NCBI GenBank assembly: GCA_017745075.1
Contig: JAGIAD010000003.1
Coordinates: forward strand, 310,001 to 374,000
Source: Sphingobacteriaceae bacterium
Lineage (GTDB): Bacteria > Bacteroidota > Bacteroidia > Sphingobacteriales > Sphingobacteriaceae
DNA length: 64,000 bases
Direction: 5' to 3'
Positions 8,041-18,075 of this stretch are shown in pieces (the stretch's first letter is position 1; every line of letters starts with the position of its first letter). The notes beneath the pieces were generated by a model. That model was given only the letters and a program-made list of their open reading frames with translations, did no database searches and was not told where the DNA came from. The position numbers and the translations under genes are program-made.

Positions 8041-9671
8041 AATTCTATTTTTTTTGAAGTTTTAGGTAATGTATTTTTCAGGGGTTTGGCAGACAAAAAA
8101 CGGTTATAAACGTTTTGGTCATTTAAAATAGATAATGCTGTTGTAAATGCATTGCTCGCTTCATTTCTAACGCGAAGTGCATAGCTTTTACCAACATACA
8201 GCATATCGGCCATTTCGGCTTTTACTTCGACTGCAATAGTCTTTCTTGCTACCTGATCCGTTATTGGAGGTAGTTTTCCGCCCTTTTCGGCGGCGCTCTT
8301 TATGATCTGATCAATCATTTTATCGTCTACGTTGAAAGATGCATTGAAAGCATCAAAACCGGGATATTTACTGATCAAAGCCTGGCGGTTCTGTTGTACC
8401 TCATTAAAAGCAGCCTGGGTAACCCTACCACTGCTCATCAACCTGTTTAACCAAACACTGTAAAGTGCGGTATCGATTGGGATAAATTTATCGGGCATAA
8501 TACCACCGCCACCAAATACTACTCTTTTATTGGTGAGCGTAGTGTATTTTAATGAATCAGGAAAGTTGACATGGCCACCCTCGGTAAGTTCGCCAGATGC
8601 CATACGCCGATTAAAGTCTTCAAAATAATCTGTTTTGCCTTTAGTATAGGGTTTTTGAATAGATCTGCCTGAAGGCGTATAATACCTGGCACCGGTTAAA
8701 CGGATCACCGAGCCATCGCTCAGGGGTAGACCTTTTTGCATTAAACCTTTCCCAAAACTTCTTCTACCCACCACAACAGCCCTGTCCCAATCCTGTAATG
8801 CACCGGTTAATATTTCGCTTGATGATGCGGTCGATTCATCAATCAGAACCACAAGATCACCGGCCATGAACTGGCCATAACCTCCGGTTAAGTAATGATC
8901 TTTAACACCAGTGTTGGTTACTGAATAAAAGACCATTTTTTCGGCAGGTAAAAATTCATCGGCCACACCAATAGCAGCATCTACTAAACCACCACCGTTT
9001 GATTGTAAATCGAGAATCAACTTAGTCATGCCTGCAGCCTTTAATTTTTTAAGCGCGGCATCCATTTCCCTTCGGGTAGACTGGCTAAAAATAGAGAGTG
9101 CAATGTAACCCACATTTTTACTCACCATATAACTTGCTGTGATAGAAAGCTCTGCGATAGGCTCTCTCATCACCGTAAATTCAAGCGGTTCTGCCTGTGT
9201 TTTGCGTATAATATCTAATTTCACTGCTTTTCCTTTTTCGCCCCGCAGCATACGCATGACTTCCTGGTTTTTTAAACCTTTACCGAAAATAGATTGCCCA
9301 TCAACAGTAGTAATTCGATCGCCAACCTGTAAACCTGCACGTGCTGCCGGCCCGTCAGGGTTAATACTGGTAATAAAGGTGCTGTCGTTTACCATGGCAA
9401 ATGAGATACCAATACCGGCAAAGCTCCCTGTCATTTGCTCATTCATTGCTTCCACTTCTTCGCGGCTAATGTAACTAGAATGCGGGTCGAGACTGCCGAG
9501 CATGGCTTTTATAGCCGCATCAACAATCTGCTCGTCATTCACCGGATCTACATAGTTATCCTGGATAAGTTTAAGTGCATCCTGCAGTTTTATTTTTGGA
9601 TTCATTTGCGCCTGGGTGGCCGAAATGACAAAAAGTGTAAAAAAACAAGATATTAAAAAGTTCTTCTTCAT
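8037..9671 (-). CDS. S41 C-terminal processing protease
   Basis: Secreted serine protease of the CtpA/tail-specific family, 544 residues with signal peptide (cleavage near ATQAQ). An N-terminal helical part precedes a PDZ domain (about 80-165, GIGISF...GPAARAGLQVGDRI). The S41 core has the STASSSE nucleophile motif near 280-286 and the general-base Lys308 in RSFGKG. The C-terminal 150 residues are a tail seen in Bacteroidota members. It probably trims or degrades exported polypeptides. It lies between two thioredoxin-fold genes, 5 nt after one and overlapping the other, so all three are co-expressed. A protease in a SusCD operon suggests peptide or protein handling rather than sugar, which is inference. 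Confidence 0.93.
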   Translation of the reverse strand: MKKNFLISCFFTLFVISATQAQMNPKIKLQDALKLIQDNYVDPVNDEQIVDAAIKAMLGSLDPHSSYISREEVEAMNEQMTGSFAGIGISFAMVNDSTFITSINPDGPAARAGLQVGDRITTVDGQSIFGKGLKNQEVMRMLRGEKGKAVKLDIIRKTQAEPLEFTVMREPIAELSITASYMVSKNVGYIALSIFSQSTRREMDAALKKLKAAGMTKLILDLQSNGGGLVDAAIGVADEFLPAEKMVFYSVTNTGVKDHYLTGGYGQFMAGDLVVLIDESTASSSEILTGALQDWDRAVVVGRRSFGKGLMQKGLPLSDGSVIRLTGARYYTPSGRSIQKPYTKGKTDYFEDFNRRMASGELTEGGHVNFPDSLKYTTLTNKRVVFGGGGIMPDKFIPIDTALYSVWLNRLMSSGRVTQAAFNEVQQNRQALISKYPGFDAFNASFNVDDKMIDQIIKSAAEKGGKLPPITDQVARKTIAVEVKAEMADMLYVGKSYALRVRNEASNAFTTALSILNDQNVYNRFLSAKPLKNTLPKTSKKIEL

Positions 9672-9676
9672 GTGAT

Positions 9677-11662
9677 TTATTTCTCTGCTCTTAATATTTC
9701 TATAGCTGTAGATAATTCGTCTCTCAGCTGACTTGGGCTACCGGAATAGCCCTCGGAAGTATAGCGTACTATGCCATTTTTTACAATAATCTTGCGCGGA
9801 ATACCTGATGACTTGAACAATGGAACAAGACTTCTGAATACCAGATTCTGCTCGCCGCCCGGACCAACAGCGTCATGCAGGAGGTTAAACCGAAACCCCT
9901 TGCTTTTTACGTAGTTAACCGATTTTTGCTTGTAATCGCCAAACTGCATGGTACCAATCATGTAAACCCCAACTTTAGGGTCATTCGCATATTGATCTAT
10001 GAGAAGCTGCATACCCGGGAATGCTTCAATACAAGGCCTGCACCAGGTGGCCCAAAAATCGATTACCACTATTTTATTTCCCCAATCTTTCGAGTTGACC
10101 ATTTTACCATCGGCATTTTCTAAACTGAATGGCGTTAAAGGATAATTGACCATATCGGCCATTACACGCGCTTTCATTTCCTCTTTCAATGCTGTTGGAG
10201 TCAGACTGGAAAGATATTCTTTGTACCCCTCTTCCTTTCCGTTGTGCTCATTTTTGTAAATTTCTTTTAACCTGGTAAACATGATCGGGGTAACCGCATT
10301 GGCCGATACGCTTGCTTCTAACAGAGTTTTGATCGCTTCAGTATCGTTCAGTTTTTCTAAAACATTCAGATGGAGTGCATTTAAATCTGCATTGGAAAAT
10401 CTGCCTTTATCAGATAGAAATTTAAAACACCGGTTTGCTTCTGCATAATCTCCTTGGGCATTGGCGTAGAAGATATGTGTAAATAAACGTGTATCCATCT
10501 GCTTGTCGGCATTTTCCTGGGCTTTCACCGGATCATTCCCGAAATCGATCAGGTAAGATTGGTCTTTTTGTCTTTCCAGCAGATACGGGATGATCACTTT
10601 ACTAAACGCGTATAACTGTTTCTGATCGCCCGTACCCAAAGTCTGGCCACGTGTTAAATTCCAGCGATAGATTTCGTTGGCGGTTTTAAAATCGATTTCT
10701 TTAAAAAGACTTAAGAATTTATCATTTTTGCCCGTTTCAAAGTAAGATGTACCTAAACCCCTGTACACGGTATAATAGATATATTCCTGGTCTGGCGATT
10801 TTTTCCATTCCGAATACGGGAAGGCTTTAAGAAAATTCTCTTCACCGGCTTCGAGATCATCCCCCCCTTTATGCTCCGTATTTTTTCTGTAGGCTAAAAA
10901 TCTTGCGGTCTTACCTTTAGGATAGTTTTTGAAGATAAGTGCTTCAGTTAACGCAGCACCTTTATCATTTTTTAATTTAATGTAGTAACGCTGCGCCTGA
11001 GCCAGAAAATCTTCGGTAAGACTCGAATTCTTTAATTTCTTTTTTAACAGATTATCTGCAAAAACGTTAAAATCTGCTGCTGGCATAGTCAGCTGCTTTA
11101 AATCAAGATAGTTGAATAAAAAATCATCTGGTATTCTGCCCGATAATTTTTCTTCCTTTTTAAGCAGCGAATCAACTATCTGTTTATCCTTAGATGGATT
11201 CACAAAACTATTCATTTTCCAATCGCCGGTTAATCCGGTTCTTAAAGTGGCTTCTACCAGGTAAGTTCCTTGCACTACCCTGGCTGCATTGGATACCACT
11301 TCATGGTAATAACCTTTACCATTTCCATTGTCGCTGGCCTCGGGATTTTCCATATCACCCTGATAAAATTTCAGTGCAATAAATGTCGCATGATCAGGTA
11401 TTTGAAAACTGCCTGTCCACGCTCCATTATCTTTACCAAGGGTTAATGGTTTAATGTGCCATTTTTGGTTGCTATAAACGGCGAAAAGCGCTTTTGGTTC
11501 ATCACTAAATTCCAGATCGCCGCCTTTGGGCTGGTATTTAAAGCTGGTTTTTTCGCCTTGCTTTAAGGTTTGCGACGGCCATATTACGGTTTGCGCAGCT
11601 AACTGCTGCCCAAAAAATGGGCAAAGCAGTAGCATACATTTTGTTAAAAAATGTTTTTTCAT
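9677..11662 (-). CDS. large TlpA-like redoxin protein
   Basis: Exported thioredoxin-fold protein of 661 residues, much longer than a plain TlpA. Signal peptide about 1-23 (cleavage near QLAAQ). Residues 25-140 look like a beta-sandwich domain, 150-500 are mostly helical and TPR-like (repeated short helices with YxxAxxxF patterns), and the C-terminal thioredoxin domain (about 510-655) has WATWCRPC (Cys541, Cys544) and a cis-Pro in SGIPRKI. It lies 10 nt after the SusD gene and 5 nt before the protease, so it is firmly part of the operon. The function of the N-terminal 500 residues is unknown; they may bind a client or the SusCD complex. Confidence 0.9.
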   Translation of the reverse strand: MKKHFLTKCMLLLCPFFGQQLAAQTVIWPSQTLKQGEKTSFKYQPKGGDLEFSDEPKALFAVYSNQKWHIKPLTLGKDNGAWTGSFQIPDHATFIALKFYQGDMENPEASDNGNGKGYYHEVVSNAARVVQGTYLVEATLRTGLTGDWKMNSFVNPSKDKQIVDSLLKKEEKLSGRIPDDFLFNYLDLKQLTMPAADFNVFADNLLKKKLKNSSLTEDFLAQAQRYYIKLKNDKGAALTEALIFKNYPKGKTARFLAYRKNTEHKGGDDLEAGEENFLKAFPYSEWKKSPDQEYIYYTVYRGLGTSYFETGKNDKFLSLFKEIDFKTANEIYRWNLTRGQTLGTGDQKQLYAFSKVIIPYLLERQKDQSYLIDFGNDPVKAQENADKQMDTRLFTHIFYANAQGDYAEANRCFKFLSDKGRFSNADLNALHLNVLEKLNDTEAIKTLLEASVSANAVTPIMFTRLKEIYKNEHNGKEEGYKEYLSSLTPTALKEEMKARVMADMVNYPLTPFSLENADGKMVNSKDWGNKIVVIDFWATWCRPCIEAFPGMQLLIDQYANDPKVGVYMIGTMQFGDYKQKSVNYVKSKGFRFNLLHDAVGPGGEQNLVFRSLVPLFKSSGIPRKIIVKNGIVRYTSEGYSGSPSQLRDELSTAIEILRAEK

Positions 11663-11672
11663 GGTTTGTTTT

Positions 11673-13043
11673 TTATCTTGGATTTTGTTCCAATTCTGGA
11701 TTCAGGATGATGTATTTATCTCCTATAGGATATAAATAACCGTTCGAATTTGGCTGTAAAGTATAATTTGTACCTTTAAAATTACGGTTCTTTGTTACAG
11801 CAAAATCGCTATCCAGGTTAAGTCGCTTTTGGTCGAACCAACGCATACCGGTTCCAAAAAATTCTCTTCGCTTTTCTTCTACTACTATACGCAGCGCATC
11901 ATTGGCATTAGTTGCCGTTAAAGGGATATAATTAGCGGTTGTAAAACGTTTAATTCTTAAATTATTTACCAGTGTCATGGCATCAGTTGTATTTCCAGCA
12001 CGCGCCAGGCATTCCGCTTTTATCAACATCATTTCCGGTACTGTCGGTCCATTATTAATTACAAATTCGTTAATTAAATATCTGCATGACGCCCTTCCGG
12101 TAAATGATGTACTAAATTGTCCGCCGAACCGACTCCTCAAGTCAGTAAAAAGCTTATATCGTAGATCCGTTGTTCCTAAAGAATTCAATAAATCATTACT
12201 TACCGAAATAGCAGGATAAACAACATTCGCTATTTTCGAAAAAATAATTTCCGGGTTAATTAACCTCACTGGAATAGTACCTGGTGCATTCTCGTAAGCT
12301 TTCAGATCAAGCAAACCATTTTGCAAAGCCAGGGCGCTGTCAGCATATAAAGCAGCATTATTAAAATCACGCATATTTAAATACGTTTTGGAAAATACGG
12401 CATAGGTTGAAACTTTGGACGGACGTACGTTAAAATCGGCTATAGCAGGTAAACGACTTACCGATATTCTTAAATCTTTAAGTATTTGCGTATATACTTC
12501 GGCTACTGAGGCCCTGTTTAGTTTGGTATATAAGTTTGGGGTGGTCAGTAATGGCACGCCTAAATCGGTCGCAGCAGTGGCACTGTTATATTGTTTACCA
12601 TACATGTTCACTAAAACCAGGTAAGCATAAGCCCTGTGTACCAATGCTTCTGCATATATTTTTTGCCTTTCGGCATCAGTTCCATCTTTAGCATCTAAAA
12701 CGCCTTGCAGCACTTCGTTACACACATAAATAGTTTTATATTGCCGATCCCAATCACCATCATTTTGAATTTCTGAAGTATATTTTGGGGCCCAGGTATA
12801 CACGTTACTTAAGATGTCGCCCAGTGTATTTTGTCTGGTGGCATCTGTAATTTCTGTATCATCACCAGATAAAATGGGGTATGAAAAAGTTCCTTCCAGT
12901 ACCGTATTATTATTCATGGTATTCCTGTAATCAGAAGTATATTTTAATGTTCTGACCGAGAGTTGCTCAATCTCTACATATTTTCTGCAGCTTGCCAAAG
13001 CAATTACTAAAGCAAACCATATAATCAAATATCTTTTTTTCAT
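11673..13043 (-). CDS. SusD/RagB-family lipoprotein
   Basis: Outer-membrane surface lipoprotein that pairs with a SusC channel and captures the substrate. The ATG at 13043 is preferred over one at 13076 because it begins the lipoprotein signal MKKRYLIIWFALVIALASC (lipid Cys19) and leaves 4 nt after the SusC stop. Length 456 residues, normal for the family. SusD_3/RagB features include the N-terminal tetratricopeptide-like helices (VHRAYAYLVLVNMYGKQY) and a C-terminal EEKRREFFGTGMRWFDQKRL motif typical of RagB/SusD. Its genomic partners are redoxins and a protease rather than glycoside hydrolases, so the ligand may not be a glycan. Confidence 0.95.
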   Translation of the reverse strand: MKKRYLIIWFALVIALASCRKYVEIEQLSVRTLKYTSDYRNTMNNNTVLEGTFSYPILSGDDTEITDATRQNTLGDILSNVYTWAPKYTSEIQNDGDWDRQYKTIYVCNEVLQGVLDAKDGTDAERQKIYAEALVHRAYAYLVLVNMYGKQYNSATAATDLGVPLLTTPNLYTKLNRASVAEVYTQILKDLRISVSRLPAIADFNVRPSKVSTYAVFSKTYLNMRDFNNAALYADSALALQNGLLDLKAYENAPGTIPVRLINPEIIFSKIANVVYPAISVSNDLLNSLGTTDLRYKLFTDLRSRFGGQFSTSFTGRASCRYLINEFVINNGPTVPEMMLIKAECLARAGNTTDAMTLVNNLRIKRFTTANYIPLTATNANDALRIVVEEKRREFFGTGMRWFDQKRLNLDSDFAVTKNRNFKGTNYTLQPNSNGYLYPIGDKYIILNPELEQNPR

Positions 13044-13047
13044 GTTA

Positions 13048-16000
13048 TTATAGCGTTGCATTAATTCCAAAAACATAACTCGGTGTAGGGGTTATACTTC
13101 CGAAGTTTCCATTATTGATAAATTCAGGGTCAATACCATCTTTATTGGCTCGCCAAACAATTCCAAGATTTCTTACATTAGCTGAAATGGAAAGCGACTT
13201 TACGAAATTGCGGGGTAGAAAACGTTGCGGAACAATGTATGCCAGGGAAATTTGCTGTAAGCGAATGTTATCTGCTTTTCTAACCAAAGCATCAGAAAAC
13301 CGGTAACGGTTAATACTGTTGAAATTAACGCCGGTTATACCGGGTACATCGGTAAAAGCCTCATCACCTGGTTTTCTCCAGCGATCTGCCAGTTCACCCT
13401 GACGTCCAAGCACACCTACGTAAGCAAAATCAGTAGTGGTAGGGTAATTGGTGATAGCATTTTTGAGAAAAACATGCCCAAAGTAACCTACCAATCTTAC
13501 CCCAAGTTCTAACTGATCATACCTGAAGTTATGGTTAAAACCAGAAGTGACAGGGGCATAAAGCCTTCCCACTCGAACCAGATCGTCTTTTGTAAAAGCG
13601 CTGGTTAGGTTAGTTGTATTGCTGATGATGTTGTTGTTTCGATCGTAGATTTGCGTCTGTCCTTTATTATCTAAACCTGCCGAACGATAGACATATAATG
13701 TACCCAAAGGCACTCCCTCAACCGTAGTACCTGTTCCGGCAATTAAACTTGCGTTGTTTATAAATCGCGAATCGGTAACTTTATTGGTATTGTAACCAAA
13801 ATTCAGCACCGATTTCCAGCTGAATTTTCCAGCCCTAATGGGTTCGCCATTTATGGAGAACTCGTATCCATGACCGCTTAAGGTTCCGCTGTTAAAATAT
13901 AAACTCGACCATCCATAGGTTGGGTTAAAAGGAAAAGAAGCCAATATACCATTCGTCCGCTTGGTGTAAACATCGAAACTTCCGTTTAAACGGCCTTTAA
14001 AAACCCCAAAGTCAAAACCAAGGTTAACCATTTTGGTTGTTTCCCAGCCCAATTCAGAATTTGCAGGTGTCTCGATTGTTGCAGCAGGTTGGTTGGTTCT
14101 GGGGTCTGTACTTAAAACATTGATAATGGCTACATTTGTGCCAGCAGAAGGTACTACGCCACTTGTACCTAAGGTAGCACGTACACTAAAAGCATCAAGC
14201 CAGTTCAGCTCCTGAAAGAATTTCTCTTTATTTGCATTCCACCTTAATCCAAGAGACCAAAATGGAACAGCTCTTTTACTCCTGTCGAGTCCCAGCAAAG
14301 TGTAATCATCAAAACGCACACTACCCGTAACAAAATATTTATCCTGGTAACTGTAAGAAGCATTACTATAATAAGATAAATATCTTTTACGACTACTTAC
14401 CAGGCTACTTAAATTCGCACCTAACATTTGGCTGTAGCCATACATGGTGGGATATTGCACAGTAGGATTGACCGTTTTGATGGCTCTGGTATCTTCATCA
14501 AACCCATACCGGGTTTCAAATGTATTGGCAGATGTAGTTTCCCTTATTTCGGCTCCGGCGATTGCGCTGAATTGGTGCTTCCCACCAAGGGTAAAATCAG
14601 AATTTAACTGCCCCCTCAGAGAGGTTTCAGCGGCACTATTCTCATAGGTATAATAACGTCCGCCATAATTGACGTTATTTACAGCCTTACCATTGGTAAC
14701 TACCGTAAAAGTATTGACTAAAATTCTGCCGGTATAGCTGTTTAATTCATCAAGGGTATACGTATTACCGAACTGACGTTGATTAGATATAGAAAGATCG
14801 GCATTTAACCATTTAGCTATTTTACCGTTTAAGCCGGCACTCATCCTTAGTACGTTGTTTTTCGCAACGGTATTCGAATAATTGAGTTCATCTAACGTAT
14901 TGTAGGTAAAAGGCAGGTAACCCTGGGCCACCATAGAATTTGCCAGGGCATCACGGATGATAATATTTCTACCAATACTGTTACCGTTAGCATCAACCAA
15001 TAAATCATAAGGGCGAAGTGCTGTAGTGCTAACAGAAAGTGCATTTACAGCAGCAGCATTGTATTGCGAATTTGAATATTGATAATTAAACAATGCCCTT
15101 AATGTTACTTTTTTGTTAAAGAAATCAGTTGAAGTATTAGCATTTACAAAAGCATTTTCTCCAAAATTGCTTTTAAAAATAGGTGTATCTTTTGTGTAGT
15201 TTCCTGAAATATAATAAGTACTATTTTCTGACCCACCGGAATAAGAAAGATTATATTGGTGGTTAACCGCATTTTGCAATAAATATTTTTCAATTTGTGA
15301 CATTCCGTCTCTCGACCCGATTTCTGCCAAAGCTGCATCACGTTGTGCCACTGTTGCGGTACCGCGTTTAACCTTAAACATCCATTCGGTAGCCTCACTA
15401 TTATTAGGCGTATAAATCGCGTTAGCAGGCAAAGCCGAAGCCGGATCGACAAGCAAGCCCTTATCCACCATTTCTTGTTCTAAATCGATGTACTGCGCAC
15501 TGTTCATCCAGTGCAGATTGGCAATAGAAGGATTTTTGGAGATACCAAAAAGATAACTTACGTTTAATGATGGCGCAATTTTTCTGCCTTTTTTAGTCTC
15601 AATAACAATTACCCCGTTTGCAGCCCTCGAACCCCAGATAGAGGTAGCAGAAGCATCTTTAAGAAAAGTAATCTGCTCAATATCAGCAATATTCACATTA
15701 CTGATTACAGAATTCCCAAAGGCATTGCCCGAAACGGGTTTAGCTAAGGTCGCCAGGTCGCTTGGATTCATTAAAGGAAAACCATCTAATACAATAAGCG
15801 GGATACCGGTACCACCAGCATAATTGTTTACCCCCCGAATCTGTACGCTGTTACCTTTGATATCAAACTTAACACCTGCTACCTGACCTTCTAATCGCTC
15901 CATGATATTAACCGCGGGGTTGGCTTGCAATTCTTTCCCAGTAACAACGGAATAAGCACCTGCAGCCCGCTCCTTACTGATTTTCTGATAACCATTTGAT

Positions 16001-16650
16001 ATGACACTAACCTCATCAAGGGCGGCTGTTACCGGCCTGAGGCTGACATAGTAAGTTACTGTTTTTCTGTCTACAAAAATTTCTTCGCCTTTATATCCTA
16101 AATAGCTAATTTGCAGCACGTACCCGTTAGCTGGAATATCCTTAATCACAACATCTCCGGATTTATCAGTGACATACATTTTGTTAATGGTTTTATTGTA
16201 CACGTTAGCCCCGGGAAGTGGATATCCCAACGAATCTCTAACCGTCACCTTAACATCAATATCTTTTACCATGTCAACCAGTTTATCGGCCATACTTCTT
16301 TCTTTAATTACAATGGTTTTACCATCTACAGAAAAGGTGAGAGCCTGGTTGCTTAATGATTTTTGAATGGCTTCTAAAACATTGACCTGGTTTACAGCAA
16401 TTGAAACTGGCTTGGCATCCAGAATAATATTGAGGTCATAAATAATATCGTAACCGCTTTGCTTGCGTATTTCTTTCAGCACACGTTCCAATGGCGCATT
16501 TTTTTCAACAATAGAAACTTTTTGTGCCCTGGTTGATGCACTTAATTGCATTAAAGCAGCCAAGAAAATCACAGCCGTTAGTCGCATAACGAGTAGCAGT
16601 TTACGGAGCTGCCTGCTGGGCAACCCGAGTGAAGTAAAATTTTTATACAT
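13048..16650 (-). CDS. SusC/RagA TonB-dependent transporter with STN domain
   Basis: Outer-membrane TonB-dependent channel, 1200 residues. After a long N-terminal signal region (hydrophobic about 20-40), an STN domain (about 48-115) is followed by a carboxypeptidase-regulatory-like beta domain (about 133-212), the plug (about 220-330, with GNSVQIRGVNNYAGG and PLIVLDG) and a 22-strand barrel. The STN domain is the signalling extension used to contact a FecR anti-sigma factor. The FecR and ECF sigma genes lie directly upstream, so this locus should switch on when the ligand binds the channel. First gene of the operon with SusD, two redoxins and an S41 protease. Confidence 0.95.
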   Translation of the reverse strand: MYKNFTSLGLPSRQLRKLLLVMRLTAVIFLAALMQLSASTRAQKVSIVEKNAPLERVLKEIRKQSGYDIIYDLNIILDAKPVSIAVNQVNVLEAIQKSLSNQALTFSVDGKTIVIKERSMADKLVDMVKDIDVKVTVRDSLGYPLPGANVYNKTINKMYVTDKSGDVVIKDIPANGYVLQISYLGYKGEEIFVDRKTVTYYVSLRPVTAALDEVSVISNGYQKISKERAAGAYSVVTGKELQANPAVNIMERLEGQVAGVKFDIKGNSVQIRGVNNYAGGTGIPLIVLDGFPLMNPSDLATLAKPVSGNAFGNSVISNVNIADIEQITFLKDASATSIWGSRAANGVIVIETKKGRKIAPSLNVSYLFGISKNPSIANLHWMNSAQYIDLEQEMVDKGLLVDPASALPANAIYTPNNSEATEWMFKVKRGTATVAQRDAALAEIGSRDGMSQIEKYLLQNAVNHQYNLSYSGGSENSTYYISGNYTKDTPIFKSNFGENAFVNANTSTDFFNKKVTLRALFNYQYSNSQYNAAAVNALSVSTTALRPYDLLVDANGNSIGRNIIIRDALANSMVAQGYLPFTYNTLDELNYSNTVAKNNVLRMSAGLNGKIAKWLNADLSISNQRQFGNTYTLDELNSYTGRILVNTFTVVTNGKAVNNVNYGGRYYTYENSAAETSLRGQLNSDFTLGGKHQFSAIAGAEIRETTSANTFETRYGFDEDTRAIKTVNPTVQYPTMYGYSQMLGANLSSLVSSRKRYLSYYSNASYSYQDKYFVTGSVRFDDYTLLGLDRSKRAVPFWSLGLRWNANKEKFFQELNWLDAFSVRATLGTSGVVPSAGTNVAIINVLSTDPRTNQPAATIETPANSELGWETTKMVNLGFDFGVFKGRLNGSFDVYTKRTNGILASFPFNPTYGWSSLYFNSGTLSGHGYEFSINGEPIRAGKFSWKSVLNFGYNTNKVTDSRFINNASLIAGTGTTVEGVPLGTLYVYRSAGLDNKGQTQIYDRNNNIISNTTNLTSAFTKDDLVRVGRLYAPVTSGFNHNFRYDQLELGVRLVGYFGHVFLKNAITNYPTTTDFAYVGVLGRQGELADRWRKPGDEAFTDVPGITGVNFNSINRYRFSDALVRKADNIRLQQISLAYIVPQRFLPRNFVKSLSISANVRNLGIVWRANKDGIDPEFINNGNFGSITPTPSYVFGINATL

Positions 16651-16792
16651 TTGTTTGTTTGGTTTATTGCATCAGGCCCAGGCTTCGAAATCAAGACCTT
16701 ATGCAGTGATTAGTTGATTATTTATAGTTAGCTACCAAATTATCCAGGGGTGCCGCCAAGCACTTCTGGTTTTTTTTGGCATCGTTTTTTAT

Positions 16793-17974
16793 TTACTGAG
16801 AAACGATTACCCTCCTTCCTTCAAGTTTAAAGTGTACTTTTCCTGTCAACTGAATATGGTTTAATACTTCTGAAATATTGGTACCCCTAGACATCCAGCC
16901 GCCGAGCATTAAATTTTCTGGTGCAGTTTCTTGATAAACTATTTCCACATCATACCATCGCGCTACTTTTCTCATCGCGCTTCGTAAATCTTCCCTGAAT
17001 ACAAATTCTCCATTTTTCCAGGCAACCGCCATTTCGGTATCTGCCGGTTCTACCTGTATATTTTCATTACTTAACTTGGCCAGCTGCCCTGGTTTAAGCA
17101 GTGTACTTTTATTATTGTTTACAGCAACACTCACGCTTCCCTTTAATAAAGTAGTTTTAATAAAAGGCTCATCGGCATAGGCATTGATATTGAAATGCGT
17201 TCCCAGTACCTCCACCTTTTCTGCCTGGGCACGGTTTTTAATCACCGATACTAAAAAAGGCAATCTCCCTTTACTTCCCTCTACATGTGCTACCTCAAAA
17301 TAGCCCTCACCTGTTAAGGTTACGTTTCTTCCGTCTGCACCAAAAGCTGTCGGATATTTTAATGATGACCCGGCATTTAGCCAAACTTTTGATCCATCTG
17401 GCAGTATAACCGTGTATTGCCCACCAATAGGTGTGGTAATGGTATTAAACCCAGCACTTTTACCTTTTGTATTTAAAGCTTTATAAACTAATGTTCCATC
17501 AGAAGATTTGGTAATTTCAATCCCCGCTTCGGTAGCAATTTTTCCGACAGCATCTTTATTTAAATCAATTACCCTACCATCAGATAAAGTTAGTGTTGCC
17601 TGATCAGTACCGGCAGGCAGGTCATATTTTTTTTCGATGACAAACCGATCTGGAGTGGTATTGTTATTTTTAAGCATCAGGTAAGCTATGCCAGCTATTA
17701 ATAATATACTCGCAGCAATTCCTATCGAAATTATTTTTCTATACGGTCTATTCAGCTTTTGAACTTTAGGTAATTCCACTTCGGTTTGCGAAACATCAGA
17801 AAGAATTTTATTCCAGATTTTAGCTTCTAACTTTTCATATTCTATTGGTGGATCAACCGATTTATTTTCTTCAGCTTTTAACAAATACCAGGTTTCCAAC
17901 TGGGCATTCTGTTTGTCATTAAGTTTATTATCCAGATAGTCTCTGATAAATCTACTTACAGTTTGTTTGTTCAT
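16793..17974 (-). CDS. FecR-family anti-sigma factor
   Basis: Inner-membrane anti-sigma regulator, 393 residues. The cytoplasmic N-terminal part (1-80) would hold the sigma factor, a single membrane helix spans about 81-101, and the periplasmic FecR domain lies about 180-285 (TPIGGQYTVILPDGSKVWLN). A C-terminal DUF4974/STN-like segment spans about 320-393 and would meet the STN domain of SusC. It follows the ECF sigma gene by about 100 bp and precedes the SusC gene by 142 bp on the same strand, the standard order for such trios. Confidence 0.95.
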   Translation of the reverse strand: MNKQTVSRFIRDYLDNKLNDKQNAQLETWYLLKAEENKSVDPPIEYEKLEAKIWNKILSDVSQTEVELPKVQKLNRPYRKIISIGIAASILLIAGIAYLMLKNNNTTPDRFVIEKKYDLPAGTDQATLTLSDGRVIDLNKDAVGKIATEAGIEITKSSDGTLVYKALNTKGKSAGFNTITTPIGGQYTVILPDGSKVWLNAGSSLKYPTAFGADGRNVTLTGEGYFEVAHVEGSKGRLPFLVSVIKNRAQAEKVEVLGTHFNINAYADEPFIKTTLLKGSVSVAVNNNKSTLLKPGQLAKLSNENIQVEPADTEMAVAWKNGEFVFREDLRSAMRKVARWYDVEIVYQETAPENLMLGGWMSRGTNISEVLNHIQLTGKVHFKLEGRRVIVSQ

Positions 17975-18075
17975 GTTTATTATAGGTAGTATAATAGTAT
18001 GACAGGCAGCTCAGGGCAATGTTGTATTCAACATTAAAAAAAAGTTACTTTTTTATTAAATAATTGAAAATGGAG

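Noticed and set aside
7508..8065. Long plus-strand open frame opposite the TlpA-like gene
   Set aside because: It lies wholly antisense to a clear thioredoxin-fold gene, is Ser/Leu rich and lacks family motifs; it is a shadow of codon bias.
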